This document shows positions 1 through 13,300 of a stretch of 64,000 bases of DNA, piece by piece. Source of the stretch: Streblospio benedicti (taxonomy: Eukaryota > Annelida > Polychaeta > Spionida > Spionidae); NCBI GenBank assembly GCA_019095985.1, contig CM032663.1, forward strand, positions 18,912,504 to 18,976,503. Direction: 5' to 3'. Below the pieces are notes generated by a model, which had not been told where the DNA came from, ran no database searches, and was given only the letters and a program-made list of their open reading frames with translations. Numbering within the stretch: the first letter of the stretch is position 1; every line of letters begins with the position of its first letter. The translations under genes and the position numbers were made by a program.

Positions 1-3000
1 GACCAATGGAATTACAGGCAGAAGAATGATAAATAGTGAGCCATAGGCCATACGACGGTATGTAAATAACAATAAATCTAATTACATATTCAGACTCAAT
101 TTGCAGATACAGCCAGAAGCTTCCTTCAGCAGATTTCCTTAATTGTAGAATCATTATTCCACTGACCTAAGTAGTCGTAGCCGGCAAGATTGCCATTCTT
201 TGTGGCAAAATGGACAGAGATTTCATGAATAATTGAGAATTTTTATAAATAAAGATTATCCATCTATTCAGTGGTGTTTTGTACCATGCATCAAATCCAT
301 AAACTGTTAAACAAGGGGAACCGAAAAAGAGAGACTATTTAAGAAGCTTATATTAGCTGAAATAAGATTAGTAGAAGTTTGTTGGGTAAGAGTCTGAGAG
401 GCTTCACTATACAGTCCATTGAAGCCATAATACATACACCATAATAGAATACAGCGGAAGGATGGGGATTGTGTGTTATGTAACAAAGTAAACTAATCCA
501 CAAGGAGATGTCACACCAACTAGGATATTTACCAAGGTAGTTATAGATGGAAATTGTTTTACCAATAATCTAATATGCTCAAACAGTAACAGGTATTTGA
601 TAATGTAACAACATTGTGCAACGACTGGATCACAAACGTCAATTGAGTGTCTTTCGATTGAAACAATTTCTTATGTATATAGTCTGACATCATTGATAGT
701 CAATTGTGTAGCCAATAGAACCCCTCAGTTAGGAGGAACAGTGGGCTCGCCCCGAGTACTTTCAATAGAGATGTGGCCTTTATATGGAGGGTTGTGAGGT
801 TCTCTTCATGAAGGCTTGTGACTGTAGCGAAAGATGGTCTCATTGTAGACGTGGTCTTAATTGGATATATACTGTAGTCATGATTTATTTGGTAGGCAAT
901 CAAGAGCCATATTCTGGTATATGTCCAGCTTAATTTCGACATTTGCTTCTAATACATATTTATTGAAAGTTTGACTTCAATTCAAGTTGGTCACATCAAC
1001 ACGAATCACATTTAAGCTCTGTCTATCGCCTCAATGTCCCGCGAAGTTATACAACCAGCTATACCATGAATATGGCACGATGGTACAATTCCGAGTGGGG
1101 GTGGTGGGGTGGGGGACACTTACCTTTATTATGGGAAGCGTCCTTGGAAATCTGAACCTGTCGCAAATAACAAATGAAAGAAATGAAAAATGTATAGACT
1201 GTTCCAATATTAGCTACTTCAAAATATACTTTGATACAATATTGTTTTCAAGAATTTTACCCTGTCTCAATGTATTGTGTACAATCACGTTTCACATGGT
1301 TGTTCAATGGAAAGAATGCATGTATGTCAGTGATTAAAATACCAGTTGATGAATAATTGATGTTGCATAAAAACATAATGTAAACACACATAAACCAGAA
1401 CATGCCATACAGAGTAGTCCATAAACAGACCTTGTGATTAAAAGTAATTGATAAAACAGACCCCGTCACAAACAATGGTACGTAAAAAACAGACCCTGAC
1501 ACGAAATATGGCATGATCAGATAACATCCAGCGACACGTCATACTACCTTGAACTATATATGTGCGCCCCCCCCCTCCCCAGCCCCCAGTTCACCCCCAC
1601 GGTCCCGACCCCTGGATACAATACTAGTTATTGGAACGTCCGCTATTATTATACATGTGTTGTAAAATGTGTGTATCAAAAGTACCTCTGAAACTTCGTC
1701 TGATTAAAATGCAGTACACAAACATAGGTTGGTGTAATAGGCATTTTCGTTCACGCTTCCACTGCCATGGCCACAATATTTTCCCCAAAGCACACCATCA
1801 GAAAGGTCACAATGTTTTCCCAAAGCACACCATCAGAAAGTGCAAACTACCAATTAAACTTATGGGAATGGAATTATGCATTCATAGGTCTAGGCTTGAA
1901 TTGAGGATTGACAACTGCCTATAAAGAAACGTTGTTGGTGGTCGATTGTTCATAATTTGGTTGCCAGGTCATTTGATATTGATAGCAAAAAGATATTACA
2001 TCTTTTACAAATCATGGGCTCCAAGGGCTCTTTCATATTAACATTATAACCGAATAAAAAAAACTCAAAACCCAAAAACAAAGTGGAAAACAAATCGAAT
2101 CTGTTTTTTCCCCCAAATTATTTTAACGCTGGTTATCTACCAATAAAGAAATCCCCAATGGTACATTATGTTGTGTGTTTTAGGGCTAAACACAGATGCA
2201 TTCTTCATCAAGTCTATTGATGAAATATCACTGAAAATTAGATTTGCAATGACCGACCATTTGGGTGTTGAGTAATCATCCATCTTGAAGAAGAAATCTA
2301 ATCGTCGGTATTTGAATCACAGTTGTGCTCAGTGCATTGCAGTTTGGCCCAGGCAGTTTGCATTTGGATTATGAGTAAGTTACAAGTGCAACCATCTTCA
2401 TTAAAGGTGACACTCAGCAACTCGTCGCGCCATGCATTTTTAATCTGTTCAATGCCGCCACAATATGCCTAAGATGACGCCTTGACACAATACATGTGTA
2501 TGCATTGCACGGGTTCGCCTACGATCGTTTGTGTGTAGGGCGGGTTTTAACCAAACTGTATACATGTGTTCGTTCAAAAATTGAACATGTTCAAAATTTC
2601 CTGATGAATTTGATCTACGTTTGCGGAGTTCGCTAATGACTAGGCTTTAGTATAGAGCTTTTTTTTTTTTAAATATATATATAGAATCTCCGACCGTCAC
2701 GTTCGTTTCCGTTATAGCTAACCGCATAAGCCCAGAGTGGTGCAAATAAAAGGAATTTGAGGAGAAATGCAATTTAATTTAAGGCTCTTGTGTTAGTTAA
2801 TGTACAAGGCTTTTATGTTAAAAGCAATCGAGAAACAGGGTAAATGTGATTATAGGTAATGGGCAGAATATTGGATACAATTTTCGATAAGATTATTAGA
2901 TAAGACAACTTAGAATAATCTTAGAATACTCTTTTAGGAGCGATGTGTGGTCGACAGTATGCCAGATGCAGGTGTTCAGGAAGGGGTTTTGAGGAAGCTA

Positions 3001-3970
3001 AATAGAAATTAAGACCTATTAATTATTAAGCAATCATCCATGCCATGTAGCCAATAAGTGTCTGGCCAAACGACACGTTTTACCGAATTAACCGTATTTC
3101 TGGGTGACGCGTGAGCACAGATTCCAATATCAATATAACTCATGGAGCCGGGAGGAGATACAGATGCTAATTACACAGAGCAACAACATTAACATTAATG
3201 AGCTGAATGTCATTGTCACTGTCGTCCAGTTCCATATATTCTAAATGGAGATCATTTCAAATCCATTGTACGTACGGCAATGTTTGATTAACGTCCCCTT
3301 ACTAACACTATATCTTCATGCTTTTAAAATGACACACTTACAGTTTCTTTGGACCGGTCACGTAGTGCACTTGGATACTGCGGGGATTCTCACGGCTTTC
3401 ATGTTTGTGAGTTGTCAGTCAGTTGAAGCCATAGAAAGTTATGCTGAATGCATTTGTGAAGAGATACCGTATAAAGCTAACGCACGCCCCCAAAGTGAGT
3501 TACTGTGAATCAATGAAAGTACTGGCGTTAGTGGGAATGATAGTCATTCAAAATATTCACCGATTCAAACAGTATGGCATGAAAAAAGATTCTTTTGTTT
3601 CGTGGACTGTTAAGATTAATAAACCGCAACGGAGTGGTATATCACGGTGCAATGTACAAAAGTAATCAGTACTGTGACAGCTCGAATGGTGATCACACGC
3701 CAAGTACCGTTCACTAAAGAGAGTATAGATCCAGCTATGTACATACAAACCACAATATTCTTGACTTTTCAGAAATGGTGACCACATAACAGTTGTCTCT
3801 AAACGAGAGGGGGATAGAAAGAAGTATGTGTGCGTTACACTCGGTGGCTAGTCCAATCTTAACTTCTGTGCTGTAAATTCAAAATGTTTTGAAATGAATC
3901 ATTCAAACTTGATGCAAGGTTTTCAGTTTTAGGACAATGCCGATTGAAATGAGCCTCCCAGAAAACCTTT
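1..3970. other. Intergenic, no gene recognised
   Basis: Open frames here are short, lack recognisable domains and have no matching splice-site context. A 36-bp direct duplication lies at about 1772-1845 (repeated core CCCAAAGCACACCATCAGAAA with small differences). C-rich and G-rich runs occur near 1566 and 1098. No RNA gene, LINE domain or clear terminal inverted repeat was seen. Confidence 0.5.
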
Positions 3971-4179
3971 TCAGTGGCAGATACTGGAAGGGTGGGGGTG
4001 GGGGTGGCGGTGGGGGTTGCGGTTGCGAGCGGCATGCAGCCTAAATATATTACATTAGTTATATATCATGATTTTGGTGAGGTGGTAGTCAAGCTTTTGT
4101 TTTGTGGGCGATTTGACCCACACGCCCCATGGCCCCCATTCTGTAAAATCATGGGTCTATCTTAGGTTATTACTGCTCA

Positions 4180-4298
4180 TGTGCTTCTGTACTTGAGTGG
4201 ATAGAGTTGGACTGGAAACTAGAATGTCGTGAGTTCGGTTCCCAGTCGGATCTAATGATGGGTGCTGTGCAAATTCATCGCTAATCAATTGCACACTG
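4180..4298 (+). mobile_element. tRNA-derived SINE, tail merging into (CTT)n
   Basis: A tRNA-like head is visible: an A-box-like stretch (GAGTGGATAGAGTTGG) followed by a B-box-like stretch (GAGTTCGGTTCCC) at about 4231-4243, with normal spacing between them. The 32 bases between the two boxes align without gaps to a second copy near 46814-46845, so this is a dispersed family and not a one-off tRNA gene. No matching acceptor stem is present. The body runs to GCACACTG and then passes directly into a long CTT tract. Confidence 0.6.
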
Positions 4299-4551
4299 CT
4301 TCTTCTTCTTCTTCTTCTTCTTCTTCTTCTTCTTCTTCTTCTTCTTCTTCTTCTTCTTCTTCTTCTTCTTCTTCTTCTTCTTCTTCTTCTTCTTCTTCTT
4401 CTTCTTCTTCTTCTTCTTCTTCTTCTTCTTCTTCTTCTTCTTCTTCTTCTTCTTCTTCCTCCTCCTCCTCCTCCTCCTCTTCCTTCCTCTTCTTCTTCTT
4501 CTTCTTCTTCTTCTTCTTCTTCTTCTTCTTCTTCTTCTTCTTCTTCTTCTC
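4299..4551. repeat. (CTT)n / (GAA)n microsatellite, ~250 bp
   Basis: Nearly pure CTT triplets on the plus strand, interrupted at about 4457-4495 by CCT triplets and a few variant units. Long open frames across it (poly-Ser, poly-Arg, poly-Glu, poly-Lys) are artefacts of the triplet repeat. The tract joins the 3' end of a plus-strand SINE to the 3' end of a minus-strand LINE, so it may be a shared or fused tail that later expanded. Confidence 0.95.
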
Positions 4552-5790
4552 CCGATAATCTTGCGCCTTCACTCATTAAGATTATGCAAGATAGTTTGGT
4601 GTGACACATGTACAAAGGACAAAACAAAAGTGTTAAAATTTACAGTGCAGTCTAAAAACAAAGCAGGTACTCAGAATCCTGCCACCCGTGACTTGAACTC
4701 CTCCAGGATCAGCGCTGTCACAGTATCTGATGGAAGGTTGTTCCAGTCCCTTATGGTACGGGGGAAAAGGACTTTAGGTGATAGTCCTTGGTTGACTGCT
4801 GTGCATAGAGGGCGTGGACATTGGTAGTCCTCCTGGATGTCCTTGGGACACTGGACACATAACGGTCTTTATTAACAGCTACTAGGTTGTTTTGAATCTT
4901 ATACATCATGTATAATCTCGCCTGCCGTCTTCTCTCCTTTAGTGATGTCCATTGTAGTTGTGTGATCATGGATTCTACACTTGAGGTCTGGTGGTTCCTG
5001 TTTAGCATATATCGCGCTGCCCTCCGCTGAATTTTCTCTACTTCCTTTACATCCTTGTCAGTATATGGGTCCCATACAGTTGCAGCGTACTCAACCAGTG
5101 GCCTGACGAGGCTTATGTAGGCTGTGGTCTTGAGTTCTGGTGAGTTGATACGCAGATTGCGTCTGAGGAAACCCAGTGTCCGGTTGGCTTTGCCAGTGAT
5201 GCAGGAAATTTGCCGACCCCACGTCAGGTCCTTAGTGAAGAGGACCCCCAGATACTTGGCCTCACTTACCACTTCTAGGATGTGCCCATGTAGCACATAG
5301 CTGGTGTCCAGTGGCTTCTGTTTCCTGGTGATACGGAGGACCTGGCATTTCTCAGGGTGGAAGGCCATCTTCCATCGTGCCTCCCAAGCTGCTAGATGAT
5401 CCTGGTCACACTGCAGCACTTTACGGTCAGAGTCAGATCTGATGGTAAGGTATACCAGGGTGTCATCAGCGAAGAGACGCACACTAGATGTCAAATTTTC
5501 ATGAATGTCATTAATATAATACAGAAATAAACAAGGCCCGATGACAGATCCTTGTGGCACGCCCGATCTCACCGCTGTGCTGTACGAGTACTCTCCGTCA
5601 AGTACTACCTGCTGTTCCCTTCCCCTGAGAAAAGCCTAGATCCATGCATTGGTCCTTCCCTGGATCCCGTAGTGGTGAAACTTCAAGATGAGCCGTGTAT
5701 GACTGACCTTGTCGAAAGCCTTACTGAAGTCCATTATAAGGATGTCCGTTTGCTGGCCACACTGCATATTGTTGGCTCTGTGGTACCTGA
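4552..5790 (-). mobile_element. 5'-truncated non-LTR retrotransposon (Jockey/CR1-like RT)
   Basis: The minus strand encodes the C-terminal half of a LINE reverse transcriptase. Going 3'-ward from 5790, the blocks are MDFSKAFDKV, then SGVPQGS, the catalytic LFADDTLVYL, the thumb region with LGVLFTKDLTW, and the terminal IRDWNNLPS block, ending at a TGA at 4671-4673. The frame is interrupted by a TAG at about 5636-5638 (after NAWI) and by a one-base loss in a T run near 4770, just before the final block. Everything upstream of the palm domain (endonuclease, ORF1) is missing, so this is a typical dead-on-arrival 5' truncation. About 110 bp of 3' UTR follow and run into the GAA tract at 4551. The Jockey/CR1 assignment rests on motif style only. 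Confidence 0.85.
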
Positions 5791-6003
5791 ATAGGTACAG
5801 ACAAGTAACCTTTTTCTTGAGAATCTGGTTCCGCCAGTGAATGCTTCAGTACTCGTGAGTGTGCTGAGTAGAGTGTTTTAGAGGTAATGACTTTATTCGG
5901 TATAAACAATTGAAAGCAGTTCAGCATTTAAAGATAGCTAACTATTGAGAAAATAGAATTTGAAGTGAATGTACTGTTGTGTTTATAGTCATCGTCCGAA
6001 ACC

Positions 6004-6511
6004 GGCCTGTACTTGTAACCAAAATAGCTGCCTGTATGTGTAACAAAAATGGCGGACTATCGTCTGTATGGAAATCTTTGTTGCTTTTTATCTCTTTTTA
6101 TATATACTCTGATTGATTCTGTTTTAATGTACAAAAGCAACCCACATGTGAAATTCTACCGTTCGGGTTTATCATGATTGTAGTAAGGTATTTTCCGAGT
6201 AATTATCGATCATTAATGTATGTAATGGAATCAGAAAATGACCCACCATGGTTACACGTAATGACAACACGAGCATTATGCCGTTACTAGTAATTTCAAA
6301 GAAGAAGAATATTCGCGAATCATACTGCATAGTTGCTACTTGCGCGTCTTTGGAATCATACCGCACCAATCTTCACTAGCATATCTGTTGTACAGACGAC
6401 ATGATATACATATTCAGGCAATATATTTAAGCATACATAAACGCTCTTACAAACTGTGTGGTCCGCCATTGTTACACGTACAGGCCGCTATTTTGGTTAC
6501 ATGTACAGGCC
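6004..6511. mobile_element. MITE with ~52-bp terminal inverted repeats
   Basis: The left end (6004-6057) starts GGCCTGTACTTGTAACC and runs to GGCGGAC. The right end (6461-6511) is its reverse complement with few mismatches and a 3-bp length difference. The interior of about 400 bp has no coding potential. The word GGTTACACGTA recurs inside near 6250, suggesting subterminal repeats. No convincing target duplication was found, so the superfamily is open. Confidence 0.75.
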
Positions 6512-7607
6512 TAATAAATTTAGATAAAGATAAAGAATTGTGTATAAAATGATTTCACAAATCACACATAGTTTAACTAACGTTATATGATACACATATC
6601 CTAACTTATATCACGATTCTGTGACATAAAAGGTGAGCCACACCAATCCAATTACACAAATATTTTCGTCTACACAGGTATGAGGTACCCGAGCATGCAA
6701 TGTCTTGATAATTACCAGTACACTCACACATCTGAAAGCTGCCTTTGACAAATAGTGATATAATAGTTATCTGAACATGGCATTTGGAATAAGAGCCGAA
6801 AATTGTTTTGAAATGTCAAAATATTTGAGTGAATTTTCGTATTCAGCGTATTTCAAATGCCACACTGTTACAGCGCGAGTGCTCAAATTTAGTTTCTTAG
6901 CTGAAAAAAGTAACCTTTTAAAAACCAATCTCTTATGAGCCGCACAGGTCCATATTTCGGTGTATTCTGGTTGTCATTTAGCCCCCGGCTATCTACAAGT
7001 CACATGCTTATAACAGGAGGGCTCAATTAAGGTATGTATATAAGACAACAATTAAATGGCGAATACTCAGCAGGTTTCATACCGACCACAATGGTCACTA
7101 TTTGGTTCTATTTTGTTGTTTGTTTGATCGGTATGATATACGCTGGTTTGTCACATTGAGTGACGCCTTTCATACTTACATTAGGAACAAAGAGTATATC
7201 ACATATGATAAACTCGATGTGAAAAAGAACTTGCCAGAATGAGTTACTCGAATTAAAAGCCTTGCTGCGTGAGAGAAAACGTGATTGAAGTGTTCAAAAA
7301 TTGTCACCAGAATTCCTGATCAAAATGTCACTACACACGACGAACTACTTTAATGTTGTCATAAATGTCATATAATATTGTGATGAACGGGTATAAAGTC
7401 TGAGGTATAAAATGACTCTAGATAGTGCATAGCCACTGTTCTAAAGCAAGGGGAGGGCGATAAAATCTTGTATTAGCCTGCGATGAATGTATGGTCAATA
7501 CCTATGTTTTCAATAATTGTTATCTCCAATCAACCCCATCCAAAAATAATACTAATACACCATCTCCCAATACGTTGATTATGATAATTTTAAGTATATT
7601 AATTGGA
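6512..7607. other. Intergenic up to assembly gap
   Basis: AT-rich sequence. No coding exon, RNA gene or repeat structure was recognised. Confidence 0.5.
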
Positions 7608-7707
7608 NNNNNNNNNNNNNNNNNNNNNNNNNNNNNNNNNNNNNNNNNNNNNNNNNNNNNNNNNNNNNNNNNNNNNNNNNNNNNNNNNNNNNNNNNNNNN
7701 NNNNNNN
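7608..7707. other. Assembly gap (100 N)
   Basis: Exactly 100 undetermined bases, the usual size for a gap of unknown length. A G-rich run follows at about 7792-7807. Confidence 0.99.
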
Positions 7708-10118
7708 ATAGCTATTATTCATATTGCCAAAGCTATTATATCCAAGCTGGCACGTCGGAAGTGTTTGCCACAGTACATAGAAAGAACCAGGAGGAGGGGG
7801 GGGGGGGCGCAGGCATCAAGCTCCTGATGCTGATCAGTCGCCATACAGCAGAGTCCGCTAACATTACACCTTTTGCAAATAATAAGCCACCAATGCAACG
7901 CCAAAAAGACGCCACTCAAGTACCTATGAGCTCCCATTCTGTTTTGGAATCTGTTGATACGACGCCAATAATTTCATATTAAGTTTACATTAAGCTCCAA
8001 CCAGTGCACCAAGGTCATAATGCTCGACAGATTGGCGACGACAAGCGGGAAATTTTAAGTTTCTAATCTGATGTCAATACGTATGGGGGGTACTCCTTTG
8101 TGACACGGGTCTAACGATATGTTACATCACAATCACTTATTAATCTTCACCATATGCAATTGCTAGAGAAAGAAAGTAGAAAAAAAAATAAACACACGGA
8201 AAAAACGAGCACTTACGTCCCATTACGTAAGCTGATATTTGTCATTATAACCAAGAAGTTTTCCATCAAAAGCGTCCATCCATCCTATCACACCACCACT
8301 ATTGTTTTTATGATTAACGCCAATGTGTCTAGAGTACTGGTGATAATATGCATGGCAACACAGAACTTGTTCTTCTGGTGTTGATACCTAATGATTTTGA
8401 ACACGAATATCTGTATTGGTCCAAGTTAGCATTTTCAATGGATCCACTGAATTGTGTGTATATATGATACAAGATTGGCATCTAAATGAATCAGACATTT
8501 AAATACAATTTGAGCTCATTGCTTGTTGAAATTTTATTTAATAAGTCTTGTGTGACAATCATTATGATACATTAATCGAACCATTAGTGAATAATGGTCT
8601 AGCACCATTACCTTTTATGAACATGGACTCATTAACATAACACAATACTTACAGCGCAAATGGCAGTATTTACACACTGTTAGATGCTTCATAAAGACAA
8701 ATACGTTAAATATATATTGAAACAGTAAGAAATGTGACATAATATGGGGATCTAGCCATCAAGAGATGCCAAACTATCAGTAATTATAAAACTAATATCG
8801 GCCTATGTCCAAGCCCAGACGACTATTATTATTTAAGTACATTAGAGCCATATGAGGTGTACGTGAAAATACACATGTATTCTATGTGTATATCTAGTTT
8901 ACACAATATAATGCCATAAATACAGTAAATATGATGTGATGTTATCAAATAAACCAAGTTGCCATAGCTATAACATTTTGTAAGTATTGGAAGGAAGGGT
9001 GAGGAGCCGAGGTGCTCCTCGCAGTGCGCTACGGCTACGACCAGATTTGGGTTAATATGATATTAAATAGCTTTTAGTTTTATAATCATATTTTTTCTTT
9101 AATGAAGTCCTTTTTACTAACATTATATAATGTTTTCTTAAATGAAGCACCTTTTGCTAAAATTTGATTTTTAAAACGTCCTGCCTGCACAACACATCAA
9201 CATATTACTTATGTTAAATTGTAAGTCACTGGTTTTTATAATTACAAATATTGCCTTTGCTACATTGGTAGTAGATGATAGTACTGTCAACTGATTATTC
9301 AATTCACTGGAGTATGTCAGTCGGACAAATGGATCAATTTCAGGTAAAATTTCATTTGACTGCCACAGAATGAACGTTCAGTTTATTGTTCTCCAGTAAC
9401 TCTAGATGGGAAACAGTCGTGCAAAGCTTTCGAACAACATCACTATGACGTACTTATGACATACGACTCGGCACTTATTCTCTATTCATGTGGGCTCTCT
9501 GCGTCCCCGTTCCCTTTTATGGTGCTCTTATGTAGTAATATTGGTATCAACGCTGATTACAACCTGCAAAAGTATATGTAAAATACACTTTGTATGTGAT
9601 ACGTACAGGGATTGCTGTCCCCAAATACCGTAGGTGTTGGCGGGCACACCTACTGTACGTTGTCCACTGGCCGTTTGTATATTCCACGTAAATCACAATA
9701 TACCCGTTCCCATTGACAAATAATATGTCACTCAAAGCACAAATGAAGGGTCACCAATGCGAGTCTTAGTCGTATAGCCATAAAATGTTAAACCGAGTTA
9801 TGCTATGATAAATTAACACGTTGTCGACATGACAAATACATAATTATAGGAGGTCTATACGACAATTGCAGAAGCAGAGAAGTTTGTAAAAGAGCCTCGT
9901 TTGTGTTCACTATGTGTACTACAACAGTGTCTTTAACATTTTTTGCTATTATCTCGTAATGCAAGATACATAGTATGAACATAAACCGCAGTTTTGGGAA
10001 CCGTGTGATAACATAAATCGAATCTGGTGCTAATCTTATAAGAAAAGGCAAAGTCAAATAATTATTATACAAAAGTAAACATTATTGATTACTAGAATTC
10101 ATAGTTTTGCAAAACCTA
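7708..10118. other. Intergenic, downstream of the minus-strand IgGFc-like gene
   Basis: No gene was recognised. A G-rich run with TACTCC near 8084-8097 resembles, weakly, the GGGGGGTACTTCC end of the MITE at 60761. A short perfect hairpin (GAGGAGC / GCTCCTC) lies near 9001-9019. Confidence 0.45.
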
Positions 10119-10124
10119 TTTATT
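10119..10124 (-). promoter_or_regulatory. Candidate poly(A) signal of the IgGFc-like gene
   Basis: AATAAA on the minus strand, about 250 bases after the stop codon of the gene whose last exon ends at 10374. The position is reasonable for 3'-end formation, but such hexamers are common by chance in AT-rich DNA. Confidence 0.35.
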
Positions 10125-10373
10125 TCATTTGGGGATTTGCTAGTATGTGTTGGTTGTATGCTGGAAGAGGGGTTGGGGGCAGACACCGGCCCACCAATAA
10201 TACATCATCATTCCATAAAAAAACATTAACCAATTTACAGTACATTGAACATCAGTTACAACTAACCAAATGCATGTAGTAGACATGCATCACGTACATA
10301 GTAAAATATATTGCATGTAACAATCTACCAAAATCATTATTTTGAAAAATTACAAAAGCACATAGTAAACAGA

Positions 10374-13300
10374 TCAATTCACGAAGGGGGAAACTTTGTT
10401 CCTGTTGAACAACTCGCCCTTGCAGACGACTTCCGTAACAACGAAGCCGGAAATGCAGATAATGACAAAAAAGATGGCCGACGTGAGTGACACAATGACG
10501 GCAATAACTGTTGCTGATAGACCAGACGTGTTCTGAAGGTCTGCAATTGCAGCTGCTCCGGCCTGATGGAAATTTACCACGTTGGCTTTACTCCGTGAGC
10601 TTTCTGTTAACACCATAAACCCATCGTTTATTGATGGCGTGGGTAGAGTTTCTATGTTATCCTGTTTTGATGAAGACGTGGTAGCTTTTGAGAGTTTTTC
10701 AAAGAGTGTAGTCTCTACTGATACTGTTGCTGGTTGAGCTGTTGCTGGTGTGGTTGATTGAGGAACCGCAGATGTTTGTCTGTTGTTCATATTCTCGTTT
10801 ATTGGCAAATTGTCAGGTGGAACAGTACGTGTTGATATTGGAACCAACGTCCTTGGAATGGCAAGTGGGATACTAGAAGTGTGAGCAACAAACCCCACGT
10901 CTGTGTTCTCGTGTCCTAGCGTATGCACTCCTAATTTGAGCTGAATACTTGTAGCAAGAAATGTGCCATCTCTAGTTTGTATACTCAACCACTGAATGGG
11001 CCGCCTAAAATATCTATGCAATGTCTGTCCATTCAGCAATATATGTCCATTCTGTCCTTGCGCGATCACAATACTGACATATGTAGGCGTTTTCAGTACT
11101 TCAAATGCATAAAAAGGCTGGATATAGTGAACGGAAGGGATTGGGAGCATAGACAGCAGTGCCTGATCTTCATTCGTCACACGCGTGTAAAGTACTAATA
11201 TTGGTCTGTCTGATTCCACCCATATACACATAGATTCAGTTATGTTTACTTCTATTAAAGCACGAGGGTTCATGTTGTGGATTGTTGAAGTGTAGCCATT
11301 TGACACACGGACAAGACTTTTGAACATTTGGTTGCCTAAAACAGATAACATTACTAGAATACAGTTCAAATTTTCCAACCACCAAACACGAAAATATTCT
11401 GTCATTTCAATGCAGCTGTTAAGCTATATCAAAATATATAAGTTCCCTAAACTTACCTATTATTCTCAGCAGGCCTGAGTCATTGCTATCCAACAATAGA
11501 ATGTAGGTGGTACCCCATGATTGAGCATGTGGAATGGGAGTGATAACACTAAATTCACCCTCAGCATTACACACTATTTCCTGCATAACACAAACACGGC
11601 TGGCTGATGATATCATACTACTTGAAAAGTCATTATCACTTTCAAGAACAACAGTTTCAAGAGCATTCATTGTAAGAGCCATAGTGTCTCCTGCATTATA
11701 GGTCCTATTGTCTATCCCAATTCGTAGTCCTGGAATATCTGCTAGTGTGATGGATACTTCTGTTTTATTATAGACTGCAGTGATATGGATCATGTACTTG
11801 GTAATAGTTGGGTGGACAGGAAAGATGACGCTGTACTGCAGACCCAGAACATCTAGAGAATGCAATATTTGCTGGCAGGGCGGTTGGCTGCATGGATAAG
11901 ATGTGAAAAGTGCCAGTGGAGAATCTGATGTGACGTGGACACCTGAAAAGTATACAAAAGCATATATACATGTAGCATATGTATTGTGAATTTTACCATC
12001 CAAGAATACCTAATATTCTAAAATCAAAACTATTGCTGACTCTTGAAAATACCTAAAACTTAACATAATAAATAAAAATCTGATGGCGATCTTTTTTTTG
12101 ATTCTGATTTAGTGACTTACACACCATCAATTGATTTTAATCTATAGTTTTGCCACTCATATCCCCCACATCCACTTTACGCAATACGGATGTCATTAAG
12201 ATGTATGCACTCGCCTGTGGCTTTATAAGGTCCCCTATTTTCTCACGGTGTGCACCCTTTTCTGCATTACACCAGCAAATACTAAAAGTTTACGGTTCAT
12301 ATATTCCAATCTACACAACATGCAGACAACGGTAGAAGTCAGACAACTCCAATTACATAAACGGACAACATTAGGATTTCTTTGTAGGAAAAAATAACAA
12401 AGGGCCTAATAATGAGAAGCCATCTTTGACACGAAGATTCATTTTCTCCTAATAAATCTCGCAGGACTTGGAGCATGATGTTGCACCTGCGCCTCTAATA
12501 AGCCATGTCTCTTACATAAATTCACAGCTGCCGCTGTTTTGGTCATAGATCACCTCTCAGCCATCACAACAAGATGAGTTACACAGTGCTGGCACCGCCT
12601 GTAACACAGAGCAATAATCACCCTCTAAGTTGAGAGTATCGCCTGTTAGAGGAGAAATGTTGCAGACAACACACCTGCGCACACTTCTATAGAGTATCGG
12701 CGACTGCGGGTTGATTGTGTCTTTTTGTCGCGGAGATAAGGCCGAATGGGCGGAGCACTAGGTACTGAGTGTTTACAGCTGCAGCCTAATAAAGGAAGTC
12801 AATTCCACTAATAGCATCTTCATTGCTGTAGCAATTACAGGAAAAGTGGCACTCTTATTACCTGTAATAAGTTGTACAGTCAGCCCACTAAGTAGGCCTA
12901 TATTTGGATCTGGCTGCAGTCTCCAATATGAAGCCGCTGCATTGGTTAGTAACCTAAAGTCTACCTTTAAAAACCGTGTTGACTGTATGAGTATTTTTAA
13001 TGTTTGGAATTAACCGTTATGAACGTAAAAGATTGTATTTTACTGTGCACAGGTCAAGGTCATGGGGATGGTCTTCATATTATTCAAGGATGGTTACATC
13101 CCCGGAGTTGTATTCTGGTGTTTGGTAGACCTGATTGCGACCAGCCGGTGAACCACCCACTACGACTGGTTACCCCTCTACACGTAGCCATAAAAGCTAG
13201 CTACATATAACATGCCTTAGTCATAAGCTGAAATTAGTTTTGTAAGTACAAAGGCTACCCGTTTTGGGTTTAATGCAGACCACTTTGACTCATCATTGTC

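Noticed and set aside
987-1337. 116-codon open frame as a gene
   Set aside because: No domain, unusual composition, and an overlapping opposite-strand frame of similar length.
4157-4627. Long poly-Arg, poly-Glu, poly-Lys and poly-Ser open frames
   Set aside because: They are read-through of the CTT/GAA triplet microsatellite, open in all frames by composition, and not genes.
5552-5794. Plus-strand 80-codon frame over the LINE
   Set aside because: Shadow of the minus-strand reverse transcriptase.
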